Below, one piece after another: positions 55,929-64,000 of a stretch of DNA of 64,000 bases. The number at the start of each line of letters is the position of its first letter. The first letter of the stretch is position 1. Source of the DNA: Deltaproteobacteria bacterium. Lineage in GTDB: Bacteria; Desulfobacterota; Dissulfuribacteria; Dissulfuribacterales; QOAL01. The notes under the pieces were generated by a model. It was given only the letters and a program-made list of their open reading frames with translations. It had not been told where the DNA came from and did not search any database. Location of the stretch: contig WGDC01000071.1 of NCBI GenBank assembly GCA_015493475.1, positions 1 through 64,000 of the forward strand. The letters are read 5' to 3'. A program made the position numbers and the translations under genes.

Positions 55929-57118
55929 GGCTCTTCCCGCACCAAGGGCATGTCATTCCTTCTTCCAAGGGAGAACAGGAGCTGAAATACAAATAGGGGA
56001 TTGTACCTGAAGCTCATCTGGCAACCGTAAAGATAAAAACGCCACTTCCTTACGAATTTCTCACCATAAAGCTGTTTCACCTTCTCGGCATGTTCCTCAA
56101 ACCTTTTTGCCCAGTTGCCAAGGGTGAGATCGTAGTGTCGTCTGAGGTTTTCCAGGTCCATGAAATCAAAGCCGGTCTCCTCGGCTGCTTCCACGAGCTC
56201 TCCAAGGGCCGGAAGGTAAGTTCCGGGGAATATGTACTTGGTGATCCATGCATCCATCTCCATGGGCTTTGTCCTGCCTATGGTGTGAAGGAGCATTATC
56301 CCCTTGTCCTTAAGGAGTCTCGAACACCTTTCGAAAAAGACAGAAATGTTTTCCTTGCCTACGTGCTCAAACATGCCTATGGAGATAATCCTGTCATAAC
56401 CCTTGTACTCGCTTTTATCCATCTCCCGATAGTCCTTGAGCCTTATTTCCACCTGATTCTCCAGACATTCATCCCTAATGCGCTGGCTTCCAAGTTCAAA
56501 TTGGTTCTGGGAAAGGGTAAGCCCTACAGCCTTGACCTTATATTTTCTTGCGGCCTCAATTACTAGGCTACCCCATCCGCACCCTATGTCCAAAAGCCTC
56601 TGGCCGGCCCTTAACCTGAGTTTCTTGAGGCTTCGGTTGATCTTGTTGAGCTGGGCCTGCTCAAGGGATTCATCTTCTGAGGTAAAGAAGGCACAGGAGT
56701 AGTTCATGCCCTTATCCAGCCACAGTCTGTAGAAATCATTTCCCTTGTCGTAGTGGGCCTGAACGTCCTTTCTGGTCTGTTTTATTGTGGCCCTCTTTTT
56801 TAGATGAAGCCAGCAGACCCTTGCCTTTTGAAATGGAGTGAGTCTTTCCTCTGCGGCATTTTTGTAAAACCACTCCATGGCATCGCCAAGGTTTCCAATA
56901 ATTTCTATGTCTCCTTGCATGTAGGCTTCTCCAAGGGCAAGGGAGGGTTCCACGAGGAGCTCTTCAAAAATATTGGGACTTTTGATTCTTATCTGGAACT
57001 CGGGAGGGCCGTCTCCAAATTTGAGTTGTTCTCCATTCCAAAGGGTGATCGTACAGGATTTTTCAGGACCTTTAGGAAGGATGTTCATGAGAATTTTCTT
57101 GGCTTGCCCGGGATTCAT
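55925..57118 (-). CDS. cfa: Cyclopropane-fatty-acyl-phospholipid synthase
   Basis: Transfers a methylene from SAM to unsaturated membrane lipids. A 397-residue protein of the usual length. An N-terminal domain of about 100 residues (EPSLALGEAYMQGDIEI) precedes the methyltransferase: HYDKGNDFYRLWLD, YSCAFFTSEDESLEQAQ, RLLDIGCGWGSLVIEAA, GLTLSQNQ and ISIGMFEHVGKEN. Start ATG 57118 behind GGGAGG. A promoter match precedes it. Confidence 0.95.
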   Translation of the reverse strand: MNPGQAKKILMNILPKGPEKSCTITLWNGEQLKFGDGPPEFQIRIKSPNIFEELLVEPSLALGEAYMQGDIEIIGNLGDAMEWFYKNAAEERLTPFQKARVCWLHLKKRATIKQTRKDVQAHYDKGNDFYRLWLDKGMNYSCAFFTSEDESLEQAQLNKINRSLKKLRLRAGQRLLDIGCGWGSLVIEAARKYKVKAVGLTLSQNQFELGSQRIRDECLENQVEIRLKDYREMDKSEYKGYDRIISIGMFEHVGKENISVFFERCSRLLKDKGIMLLHTIGRTKPMEMDAWITKYIFPGTYLPALGELVEAAEETGFDFMDLENLRRHYDLTLGNWAKRFEEHAEKVKQLYGEKFVRKWRFYLYGCQMSFRYNPLFVFQLLFSLGRRNDMPLVREEP

Positions 57119-57180
57119 GATCTTGCCTCCCAGTGATTAGAACTCAAATGATTCCTATCGAAAAATAATCCCTTTTAATT

Positions 57181-57209
57181 TTAGTATGTACGAAATTGTC
57201 TCGTGTCAA
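57181..57209 (-). promoter_or_regulatory. Sigma-70-like promoter of cfa
   Basis: Minus strand TTGACA (57209-57204), 17-nt spacer, TACTAA (57186-57181), about 60 nt before the cfa ATG. Confidence 0.55.
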
Positions 57210-57269
57210 GAAAGGCCAACCCCTCTTGTCCGGACCCTTTACTAATCCCATGTGATTTGGCACTCTTTA

Positions 57270-57917
57270 ATGAAAACGCGAGGCTTAACAGGGATAAATA
57301 ATTACCAACGACTGGAGACGGAAGAAGTGATCAACCAGGAACGGAAGCTTCTTTTGGGGGTCATAAACCGATTTATCGGGCGTTTTTCCAGACAGATACA
57401 GAGAAAGACCCTGCTCGAAACATCAAGGGAATACCCCTTTGTGGCCATGGATACTATGCAGGTCTTTGAGCAGCTTCTATTTGTTGAAAGGTATCTTCGG
57501 GAAAAATACGGTTGCCAGGAGCTTGAGGTTTTCAGCTTTGTTGATGTGGGCTGTGGATTTGGAAACGTTATGCTCTTTGCAGAGCAGTTCGGTTTTGAAA
57601 CCTACGGGATAGAAAAGGATGAGGCCTCCATAGAGGTTGCCCTAGGTTTTTTTGACAAAAAGCAGATAATCAGGGCAGACATTATGAATTACAAAAACTA
57701 CCAGCGCTTTGACGTGGTCTATTTCTTCTGTCCCCTCACAGAGGGAGAGAGGGAGTTTGAGGAATTTATTGAAAATGAAATAAGACCTGGGGCCATATTG
57801 ATTGGAAACTACAAAAGAAGTAAGAAGATTGAAACGAACAAAAGGTTCAGACGGCTTAGTGCGGCATTGCCCATTTGGGAAAAGGTCTCGACCGGATTCC
57901 AAAAAGGCCGCCTCTAA
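57270..57917 (+). CDS. Class I SAM-dependent methyltransferase-like protein
   Basis: A 215-residue protein. Motif I is SFVDVGCGFGNVMLFAEQF (short: DVGCGFGN), the acidic SAM-binding residue follows in TYGIEKDEAS, and RFDVVYFFCPLTEGE fits motif IV. The N-terminal ~70 residues are charged and helical. Substrate unknown. An ATG at 57270 or a GTG at 57252 can start it; neither has a clear SD. It precedes ilvD by 18 nt and is probably co-transcribed with it. Confidence 0.78.
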   Translation: MKTRGLTGINNYQRLETEEVINQERKLLLGVINRFIGRFSRQIQRKTLLETSREYPFVAMDTMQVFEQLLFVERYLREKYGCQELEVFSFVDVGCGFGNVMLFAEQFGFETYGIEKDEASIEVALGFFDKKQIIRADIMNYKNYQRFDVVYFFCPLTEGEREFEEFIENEIRPGAILIGNYKRSKKIETNKRFRRLSAALPIWEKVSTGFQKGRL

Positions 57918-57935
57918 TTTGGAAAGGAGTGTCAA

Positions 57936-59594
57936 ATGAGAAGTGACAAGATGAAAAAGGGAATTGAAAGGGCCCCACACAGGTCCCTTATGAAGGCCAT
58001 GGGCTATACGGATGAGGAAATAAAAAGGCCCATCATCGGCGTAGCAAACTCTTTCAACGAGATCATCCCAGGCCACATTCACCTACGCCAAGTGGTGGAT
58101 GCGGTAAAGGCAGGGATCAGGATGGCAGGGGGCACCCCGGTTGAATTTGGAGGAATCGGCGTGTGCGACGGCATAGCCATGAATCACCTTGGCATGCGTT
58201 ACTCCCTTGCAAGCCGCGAGCTCATTGCGGATTCAGTGGAGGTCATGGCCCAGGCCCACCCCTTTGACGGCCTTGTGGTGGTGCCAAGCTGTGACAAAAT
58301 CACCCCTGGAATGATCATGGCCATACTGCGGCTCAACATTCCTTCGATAATGGTTACCGGCGGCCCCATGCTCACGGGCACCTGGCATGGGAAAAAGGTC
58401 AACCTCATATCCGTGTTCGAAGGGATAGGAGAAGTACGCTCAGGCAGAATGACCGAGAAAGAACTTTGCAGCCTCGAGGACGAGGCCTGCCCAACATGCG
58501 GCTCGTGCGCAGGGATGTTCACGGCCAACTCCATGAACTGCCTCTCGGAGGCCCTTGGACTTTCGCTCCCAGGAAACGGCACAATACCAGCCGTATCCGC
58601 CAGACGTTACCGCCTTGCAAAAAAGACCGGCATGAAAATCATGGAACTTGTGGAAAAGGACATTAAGCCCAGGGACATTGCAACGGATGTCACCTTTAAA
58701 AACGCTATTGCAGTGGACATGGCCCTTGGCTGTTCCACTAACACGGTCCTTCATGTTCCCGCCATAGCCCACGAGGCAAGGGTAGACCTTCCCCTTGACG
58801 TGTTCAACGAAATGAGCACAAAGACACCCCACCTTTGCAGCATGATCCCGGCAGGCTCCCACAGCCTGTATGACCTTGATCTTGCAGGTGGCATCCAGGC
58901 CGTGCTGAATGAGCTTGACAAGACAGGAATCATTGACGGCGAGGTCATGACGGTATCCGGCAGGAAGGCGAGGGAAAACTTTTCTGTCTGTCCCGTCCGG
59001 GACCATCAGGTCATAAGGCCAGTGGATGACCCCTATCACGGCGAAGGGGGTCTTGCCATCCTGTACGGAAATCTCGCCCCGGACGGCTCCGTAGTAAAGC
59101 AATCAGCAGTGGCCCCGGAGATGATGAAACACAAGGGCCCGGCAAGGGTATTTGAATCAGAGGACGAGGCCTACGAGGCCATACTTGCAGGGCGCATAAA
59201 CCCCGGGGACGTGGTTGTTATACGCTATGAGGGCCCAAAGGGAGGTCCTGGCATGCCAGAGATGCTCTCCCCAACCTCTGCCATAGTTGGGATGGGGCTT
59301 GACCGTCAGGTGGCACTTCTAACAGACGGGCGTTTCAGCGGGGGAACAAAGGGCGCTGCAATTGGACATATCTCGCCGGAGGCGGCGGAGGGCGGTCCCA
59401 TAGCCCTGATCCAGGAAGGAGACATGATCTCCGTGGACATCACCGCAAAAAGACTTGACATAGAGGTTGACGAGGCGGAGCTTGAAAAGAGGCGGGCCGC
59501 CTGGAAACAGCCAGAGCCAAGAATCAAGGAAGGATACATGGCCCGCTATGCAAGGATGGTCTCAAGCGGAGCCAAGGGAGCCATTGTGGAATAA
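57936..59594 (+). CDS. ilvD: Dihydroxy-acid dehydratase
   Basis: Iron-sulfur dehydratase of branched-chain amino acid synthesis. 552 residues, full length. Blocks: [46 protein letters not shown] (cluster Cys), [20 protein letters not shown] (cluster Cys), [24 protein letters not shown] and [14 protein letters not shown]. Start ATG behind AAAGGAG. Strongly conserved throughout. Confidence 0.98.
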   Translation: MRSDKMKKGIERAPHRSLMKAMGYTDEEIKRPIIGVANSFNEIIPGHIHLRQVVDAVKAGIRMAGGTPVEFGGIGVCDGIAMNHLGMRYSLASRELIADSVEVMAQAHPFDGLVVVPSCDKITPGMIMAILRLNIPSIMVTGGPMLTGTWHGKKVNLISVFEGIGEVRSGRMTEKELCSLEDEACPTCGSCAGMFTANSMNCLSEALGLSLPGNGTIPAVSARRYRLAKKTGMKIMELVEKDIKPRDIATDVTFKNAIAVDMALGCSTNTVLHVPAIAHEARVDLPLDVFNEMSTKTPHLCSMIPAGSHSLYDLDLAGGIQAVLNELDKTGIIDGEVMTVSGRKARENFSVCPVRDHQVIRPVDDPYHGEGGLAILYGNLAPDGSVVKQSAVAPEMMKHKGPARVFESEDEAYEAILAGRINPGDVVVIRYEGPKGGPGMPEMLSPTSAIVGMGLDRQVALLTDGRFSGGTKGAAIGHISPEAAEGGPIALIQEGDMISVDITAKRLDIEVDEAELEKRRAAWKQPEPRIKEGYMARYARMVSSGAKGAIVE

Positions 59595-59607
59595 CAGATG
59601 GTAGCCG

Positions 59608-59626
59608 GGTCGGCTGCGCGCCGACC
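59608..59626 (+). terminator. Hairpin after ilvD (possible weak terminator)
   Basis: GGTCGGC and GCCGACC with a 5-nt loop, followed by a T/C-rich stretch that lacks a strict T run. It lies between ilvD and the DsrE-like gene. Confidence 0.4.
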
Positions 59627-59665
59627 TGCTTCCTTCTTTGCATTTTCTCAGGGGAATCTGTAACC

Positions 59666-60016
59666 ATGAACGAAAAACTCAAACTTCTTATCCACGTCGC
59701 AGCAAAAGAAAAATGGGATATGGCAGTCAGGAACGGCCTCAACTTCCTGAAGACCGGGAAAGGGGACGAAGAGCTGCGCGTGATTCTCATAGCCAATGGC
59801 GATTCCGTAACGAGGTGCACCAAGTGTGACAGGGCGCTTTTTGACAATCTGAAGCAGTTTGTTCTTGATGGGGGAGAGATATATATCTGCGAAAACTCGC
59901 TGAAAGATTTTGGAATTCCCACATCGAGGCTTCCGGAGATATTCTCCACGATCCCTGCGGCCATAAGGGCCCTTGTGGACTATCAGCGTGACGGGTGGAT
60001 ATACGTCAGGCCCTGA
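59666..60016 (+). CDS. DsrE/DsrF-like family protein
   Basis: A 116-residue cytoplasmic protein of the DsrE fold. N-terminal KLKLLIHVAAKEKWDMAVRNGLNFL and VILIANGDSVTRC match the family's first strand-helix-strand. Cysteines are in TRCTKCDRALF and IYICENSL; the latter occupies the position of the sulfur-carrying Cys in some DsrE proteins. A sulfur-trafficking role is possible but the conserved DsrE Cys context is not certain. Its 3' end overlaps the convergent gene by 34 nt. Confidence 0.8.
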   Translation: MNEKLKLLIHVAAKEKWDMAVRNGLNFLKTGKGDEELRVILIANGDSVTRCTKCDRALFDNLKQFVLDGGEIYICENSLKDFGIPTSRLPEIFSTIPAAIRALVDYQRDGWIYVRP

Positions 60017-60351
60017 TTTTCACCCATTTCGCCTACGCTTTTTCCCTCACTCATATGGGGAAACCAGGTCAGGTGCCAGAACCTGAAAAATTCCGATGCG
60101 GTGATGTTTGCAGGGTCCACGCCTACCCTGCCACAAAAACGTGCCAAGTTATCCCTGTCCCCACAAATTACGTGGTAGGACTGCCTGCGCCGAGAATGGT
60201 AGTTTTCGTGAATGGCGATATTGCCCCTTTCAGCCCAGGTAACGGCCTTGGGTATGTCCCTGAGCTTGAAAACCTGGATATCGAACTCATCTGTAAGGGG
60301 TCCGAGAATATGGTCTATCTGCGGCAGTTTTTTCTTTTTTCTTCGCGCCAA
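59983..60351 (-). CDS. Hypothetical basic protein, convergent with the DsrE-like gene
   Basis: A 122-residue protein starting at TTG 60351 with GGAGG 11 nt upstream. It has a Lys/Arg-rich N-terminus (ARRKKKKLPQIDHIL), IAIHENYHSRRRQSYHVICGD and an aromatic segment SEFFRFWHLTWFPH. No recognised family. The overlap with the DsrE stop (34 nt) and the plausible composition favour a real gene, but confidence is limited. Confidence 0.5.
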   Translation of the reverse strand: MARRKKKKLPQIDHILGPLTDEFDIQVFKLRDIPKAVTWAERGNIAIHENYHSRRRQSYHVICGDRDNLARFCGRVGVDPANITASEFFRFWHLTWFPHMSEGKSVGEMGENQGLTYIHPSR

Positions 60352-60412
60352 GATGTTGTTGGCCTCCGCTTCTGCTGTTAATCTTTAGTCAAAAATCGCC
60401 ATTCAAGATATG

Positions 60413-60435
60413 GATCGGCCTTTTAGATGCCGATC
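60413..60435. repeat. Hairpin between the basic unknown protein and hisB
   Basis: GATCGGC (60413-60419) and GCCGATC (60429-60435) with a 9-nt loop, 25 nt before hisB. It could be a leader hairpin of hisB or mark the divergent promoter region. No T tract follows. Confidence 0.4.
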
Positions 60436-60460
60436 TTAAACTTTAAGTGGAGCCGGACAC

Positions 60461-61045
60461 ATGAGGAGTGCGCGAATCAACAGGACTACCAAGGAAACGG
60501 ACATAAGCATCTTTTTGACCATGGAGGGAAAGGGCCAAGCCGCCATTGATACCGGTGTAGGCTTCCTGGATCACATGCTGAGCCTGTGGACCGTCCACGG
60601 CCTCTTTGACCTGGAAATAAAGGCAAAGGGAGACATTCACGTGGACTACCACCATACGGTGGAAGATGTGGGAATAGGCCTTGGCATGGCAATTTCCAGG
60701 GCTATGAAGGAACTTAAGGGCATAAACCGTTATGGGTTTCAGGTCGTTCCCATGGAAGAGGCCCTGTGCGAGGTGGCCATTGATTTTTGCAATAGGCCCT
60801 ACCTCGTTTTCAACTGTTCCTTCCCAACTGAAAAAATAGGTGCCTTTGACACGGAGCTTGTTGAGGAATTTCTCCGGGCCTTGGTGGTTAACAGTGGCAT
60901 CACTCTCCATGTTAATGTAAGGTACGGTAAAAACAGCCATCATATGGCGGAGGCCGTCTTCAAGGCCTTTGGCAGGGCCATGGATCAGGCTACGGCCACC
61001 AATCAACGAATCAAAGGGGTCCTCTCGAGCAAAGGGATGCTATGA
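60461..61045 (+). CDS. hisB: Imidazoleglycerol-phosphate dehydratase
   Basis: Histidine biosynthesis, step 7. A 194-residue monofunctional HisB. Metal motifs: GVGFLDHMLSLW and HVDYHHTVEDVGIGLG, and the second pair GKNSHHMAEAVFKAFGRAM. Length is typical. No other his genes lie in the window. Confidence 0.97.
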   Translation: MRSARINRTTKETDISIFLTMEGKGQAAIDTGVGFLDHMLSLWTVHGLFDLEIKAKGDIHVDYHHTVEDVGIGLGMAISRAMKELKGINRYGFQVVPMEEALCEVAIDFCNRPYLVFNCSFPTEKIGAFDTELVEEFLRALVVNSGITLHVNVRYGKNSHHMAEAVFKAFGRAMDQATATNQRIKGVLSSKGML

Positions 61046-61087
61046 TCCACGGGCACCTTGGCCTGCAAGAATAAAGAGGAAAAGGCA

Positions 61088-61771
61088 ATGAAAAAGCCCC
61101 TACAGGTTACAATAATTTTAACATGTTTCTGTGCCGCCGTTCTGTTGAGCTCGGGGTGTTTTTATAAGTCGTCCCGGCATGTGCCTCAAAAGCTTCCGGC
61201 CCTGCACAAGATCGCCGTTCTTCCCATGGACAGGGCGACAACGAGGCCTGCAACCGAACGTCCCACCTGCAACATCGGGGGCCAGTCTCTTTATTCGAGC
61301 TCCTACGTAACCCCTGAAGCAGCCCAAAAGGTCACGGACATTCTTTATTCCCTTATACTTAAGGACAAGAGGTTCAAGCCTGTTTCCGAGGGACAGTGCA
61401 TGGGACTGCTGAACGATATCTTGCAAAAGAAGGTAAACCCATCGGAACTCAAAATACTGAAGGCTTTCGGGAAACAGCTCGATGCAGACGCCATACTCTA
61501 CGGGAAACTCTACCGGTTCCGGGAACGGATTGGTTCCGAGTACTCTGTCAAAAGTCCTGCCTCCGTTGCCTTTTCGCTCATACTCGTCCGCGTCTCAGAC
61601 GGACGGGTACTGTGGAGATATGGCTTTGATGAAACCCAGCAGGCCCTTACGGAAAACCTGTTCAACTGGCGGTTTTATAAGTCAGAAGGAATGAGGTGGG
61701 TTACTGCAAGGGAACTTGCGGCCTATGGTCTTAAAAGAGCGGTAGAAAAACTGGAAAAGGCACTCCCATAA
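61088..61771 (+). CDS. Lipoprotein of the GNA1162/DUF799-like group
   Basis: A 227-residue secreted lipoprotein. N-terminal signal MKKPLQVTIILTCFCAAVLL with lipobox LSSGC. Mature part: LPALHKIAVLPMDRATTRPA, RFKPVSEGQCMGLL, QLDADAILYGKLYRF and SDGRVLWRYGFDETQ, typical of the fold used by outer-membrane assembly/CsgG-like lipoproteins. ATG 61088 follows AGAGGAAAAGG; the TTG-type reading from 61058 is rejected. Function in the envelope unknown. Confidence 0.85.
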   Translation: MKKPLQVTIILTCFCAAVLLSSGCFYKSSRHVPQKLPALHKIAVLPMDRATTRPATERPTCNIGGQSLYSSSYVTPEAAQKVTDILYSLILKDKRFKPVSEGQCMGLLNDILQKKVNPSELKILKAFGKQLDADAILYGKLYRFRERIGSEYSVKSPASVAFSLILVRVSDGRVLWRYGFDETQQALTENLFNWRFYKSEGMRWVTARELAAYGLKRAVEKLEKALP

Positions 61772-61788
61772 AATACAAGATACAAGGC

Positions 61789-63792
61789 ATGGAACTGAAA
61801 GGGGGGCAGGTAGTAGAATTTCTGGAAAACCAAAAGTTTATCACTTGCTTAGTGCTTTCCAAGAAGGGCAACCGATACCATTGTCTCACCCTTCACGGCA
61901 AGGAAGTCAACGTTGCGAGAAACCGTTTTATTCACGTCTCCCCTAACGCAATAGCACCTGACAATCGTAGCGATACCCTCAGACAGCTCAGAAACATATT
62001 CGGGGAAAGGGCCCGGCTTGCCTCCGAGATAAACATCAAGGAGCTGTGGGAGCTGACTTACGAAGAAAAAGAGGTATGGCAGCCGCGCGAGCTTGCAGAA
62101 CTCGCATTTTCAGGGCCAGTTTCGACGGATCACGAGGCAGCTCTCATCAGGGCGGTTATAGACGACCATACATATTTCAAATTCAGGGACGGCGCGATAC
62201 ACGCCATGACTCCCATAGTAGTAGATAAACTCCTGGCACAAAGGAGGCGGGAGGCAGAGCGTCTCCAAAAACTCATGGCCGGGGGCAGGTGGCTTGAAAA
62301 CCTGTGGGGGGACGAAAAAAACCCAATACAGGTAGAAGACGAAGAAAAGGACTACTGGGTTAGGGCCATAAAGGACGTCTGCATCAAGGGGGACGAGTCC
62401 CCCTTCTACCAGGAGGTTAACGTGCTGTTCAGGCAGGCAGGCCTTGCTGGCAAGTTCTCTCCATTTGATACAATGGTAAAGGCAGGTATATGGAAGGAGG
62501 ACGAAAACCTTGAAATCCTCCGGCACGAGATCGAGACACAGTTTCCTCCAGAGGTAGTCGCCGAGGCGTGGGAACTATCGCAAGAGGCCGAGGAAGAAAT
62601 TTTTGAGCATGGAAGGCAGGACCTTACTGACCTCGATATCTTTACCATAGACAGCAGCGAAAGCAGGGACCTTGACGACGCAATAAGTTTTGAAAGAATT
62701 CCAACGGGCTTTGAGATAGGAATACACATAACGGACATTGGCCTTAAAATCAGACCCGGAACCCCGCTTTTCATGAACGCTGTTTCGAGAGCGACCACCA
62801 TCTACCTGCCGGAGCAGCAAGTACCCATGCTGCCGGAGGTGCTTTCACACGAGGCATGGAGCCTCCACGAGGGCGAGCTAAGACGAGCCCTTTCCTTCAT
62901 GGTAACAGTTGACGCCTCTGGTAACATCCTCGCCTCCGAGATCATTCCAAGCGTTGTGCGCGTTACGAGGCGCCTCACTTACCAGGACGTTGACACGGCC
63001 ATTGAGCTCAAGGAAAAGTGGGCCGATATGCACAGGATATGCAAGGCCCGCCAGGCCATCAGGATATCAAAAGGCGCCCTGCCTCTGCCCATACCGGAAC
63101 TCAACATATCCGTTGACGAAGAAGGCAGAGTATCGGTAAGCCTCGTGACACCGGGGCCGGCGAGGTTTCTCGTGGCAGAGGCCATGATACTTGCCAACCA
63201 AGTGGCTGCCGAGTTTCTGAAAAATAATGAAATACCCGGTCTTTTCAGGAGCCAGCCCCCACCGAGGGACAGTATAATTTCGGGCCACGAGACGGCCCTT
63301 CTGCCAAACATCAGGCAAAGAAGGCTCATAAGCCGTGGACTCCTGAGCACAGAGGCCGCCCCTCACGCCGGACTTGGACTACCCATGTACACCACCGTTA
63401 CCTCGCCACTGAGACGCGCCCTTGACCTGATTGTGCAACAGCAGATATCCTCTTATCTCCTTTTTGGCAAACCCTTGCATACTGAAGAAGACGTGGAAAA
63501 GGTTCTTCCCTGGCTTAAGCAGGGCCTTTCGAGCGCGGCCAAGGTCAATCAGGGCACCTTCCGTTACTGGTTGATAAAATATTTCCGGGCACGTAAGTCA
63601 GAAACATTAAAAGCATGGGTCATAGAGTTGAGCACAAAACGCCTCACGGCTGTCCTCCAGAACACCCTGACCACCTTTGACCTGCCCATTCCTTCAGGAA
63701 TGGAGGTAAGACAGGACCAGGAGATACTGGTAAAGGTCAGAGAGGCAAAACCGCGGGAGAATATCCTGCGTTTTGGCTGGGCTGAACATTGA
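61789..63792 (+). CDS. RNB-domain exoribonuclease (RNase II/R type)
   Basis: A 667-residue 3'-5' exoribonuclease. N-terminal SH3-like/OB part (LKGGQVVEFLENQKFITCLVL), a helical linker, then the RNB catalytic domain (about 275-600): TIDSSESRDLDDAISFE (magnesium Asp cluster), IGIHITDIGLKI, SRATTIYLPEQQVPMLPE, FLVAEAMILANQVAAEF, and a final MYTTVTSPLRRALDLIVQQQI. No clear C-terminal S1 domain is seen. Follows the lipoprotein by 17 nt. Confidence 0.92.
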   Translation: MELKGGQVVEFLENQKFITCLVLSKKGNRYHCLTLHGKEVNVARNRFIHVSPNAIAPDNRSDTLRQLRNIFGERARLASEINIKELWELTYEEKEVWQPRELAELAFSGPVSTDHEAALIRAVIDDHTYFKFRDGAIHAMTPIVVDKLLAQRRREAERLQKLMAGGRWLENLWGDEKNPIQVEDEEKDYWVRAIKDVCIKGDESPFYQEVNVLFRQAGLAGKFSPFDTMVKAGIWKEDENLEILRHEIETQFPPEVVAEAWELSQEAEEEIFEHGRQDLTDLDIFTIDSSESRDLDDAISFERIPTGFEIGIHITDIGLKIRPGTPLFMNAVSRATTIYLPEQQVPMLPEVLSHEAWSLHEGELRRALSFMVTVDASGNILASEIIPSVVRVTRRLTYQDVDTAIELKEKWADMHRICKARQAIRISKGALPLPIPELNISVDEEGRVSVSLVTPGPARFLVAEAMILANQVAAEFLKNNEIPGLFRSQPPPRDSIISGHETALLPNIRQRRLISRGLLSTEAAPHAGLGLPMYTTVTSPLRRALDLIVQQQISSYLLFGKPLHTEEDVEKVLPWLKQGLSSAAKVNQGTFRYWLIKYFRARKSETLKAWVIELSTKRLTAVLQNTLTTFDLPIPSGMEVRQDQEILVKVREAKPRENILRFGWAEH

Positions 63793-63817
63793 AAGCCACC
63801 CCTTAGCTTGCCGAGGG

Positions 63818-64000
63818 TCATCTTCCCAGCCCGCCATGCCTGCAAGTGGACCATACGGCCTTTTCATAATCCTCGTAGGTGTCCAGGTCGAGAAAGGCCC
63901 ACTTATCCCCGCAGCGCATGTCTATAAGCTCGTCGGGGCTTCCATAGACTTCCCTGAGACTTCCAACTGATACAAGCCTCCTGAAAAAGGCCCTTGGCAC
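63818..64000 (-). CDS. MobA-like nucleotidyltransferase, C-terminal fragment (N-terminus beyond window)
   Basis: The last 60 residues of a protein running off the right edge. The end FLDLDTYEDYEKAV is the C-terminal motif of MobA/MocA-type molybdenum cofactor nucleotidyltransferases (usual form DIDTPEDY). The preceding GSLREVYGSPDELIDMRCGDKWA is compatible. A molybdenum cofactor role would fit the Mo enzyme at 48-50 kb. Convergent with the RNase gene, 25 nt apart. Confidence 0.65.
   Translation of the reverse strand: MPRAFFRRLVSVGSLREVYGSPDELIDMRCGDKWAFLDLDTYEDYEKAVWSTCRHGGLGR

Noticed and set aside
59995-60381. 128-codon plus ORF over the basic unknown gene
   Set aside because: No SD or family; the minus frame has better composition and a plausible start signal.

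Overview
The window (64 kb, both strands densely coded, moderate GC) looks like the chromosome of an anaerobic, sulfur-metabolising member of the Desulfobacterota (former Deltaproteobacteria). This rests on several things seen together: an 11-subunit complex I lacking NuoEFG, a ResB/CcsA system-II cytochrome c maturation pair, NtrC-type regulators and many HDOD signalling proteins, a Thi4-type thiazole synthase, a CoA-disulfide-reductase/rhodanese fusion, a DsrE-like protein, a secreted tandem rhodanese and a cytoplasmic polysulfide/thiosulfate-reductase-like molybdoenzyme. The genus cannot be fixed from the sequence alone.

Layout. 1-3.4 kb: end-truncated ispG, a small unknown protein with a stand-alone CheY receiver, and a beta-CASP RNase. 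3.5-6.1 kb: a TPP riboswitch with attenuator controlling thiC-thi4, then tRNA-Glu and tRNA-Lys on the other strand. 6.3-10.7 kb: M24 peptidase, MltB-like transglycosylase, M23 peptidase and YjbQ. 11-21 kb: a signalling block with an HDOD-GAF-PAS histidine kinase, a hybrid kinase, two more HDOD proteins and a CheD-like protein without the catalytic Cys, plus an M48-TPR membrane peptidase and an EndoIII-like glycosylase. 21-31.8 kb: mixed metabolism (radical SAM AmmeMemoRadiSam enzyme, AICAR transformylase, DsbC-like, CoADR-rhodanese, Nudix, NtrC regulator, guaB, Ppx/GppA). 31.9-36.3 kb: tatA-resB-ccsA-tatA, a sugar nucleotidyltransferase and a DUF374 acyltransferase.

37.5-50.2 kb is a single 13-gene minus-strand operon: molybdoenzyme alpha subunit, four-cluster ferredoxin, then nuoABCDHIJKLMN. 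The molybdoenzyme has no Tat signal and no membrane anchor gene, so it may feed electrons directly into the EFG-less complex I (inference). nuoB carries an in-frame TGA exactly where the first cysteine of the universally conserved Cys-Cys pair (cluster N2 ligand) should be. A hairpin fitting the published bacterial SECIS rules lies just downstream. This is the most striking observation in the window.

50.8-54.8 kb holds a decayed Wadjet/MksBEFG-like condensin defence locus: jetA, jetB and jetC are broken by frameshifts and stops, and a short jetD-like Toprim ORF is intact. 54.9-64 kb returns to housekeeping: a helical-repeat-like unknown, cfa, a methyltransferase, ilvD, a DsrE-like protein, hisB, a lipoprotein, an RNB-domain RNase and the end of a MobA-like nucleotidyltransferase. 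No IS element, CRISPR array or rRNA was seen.
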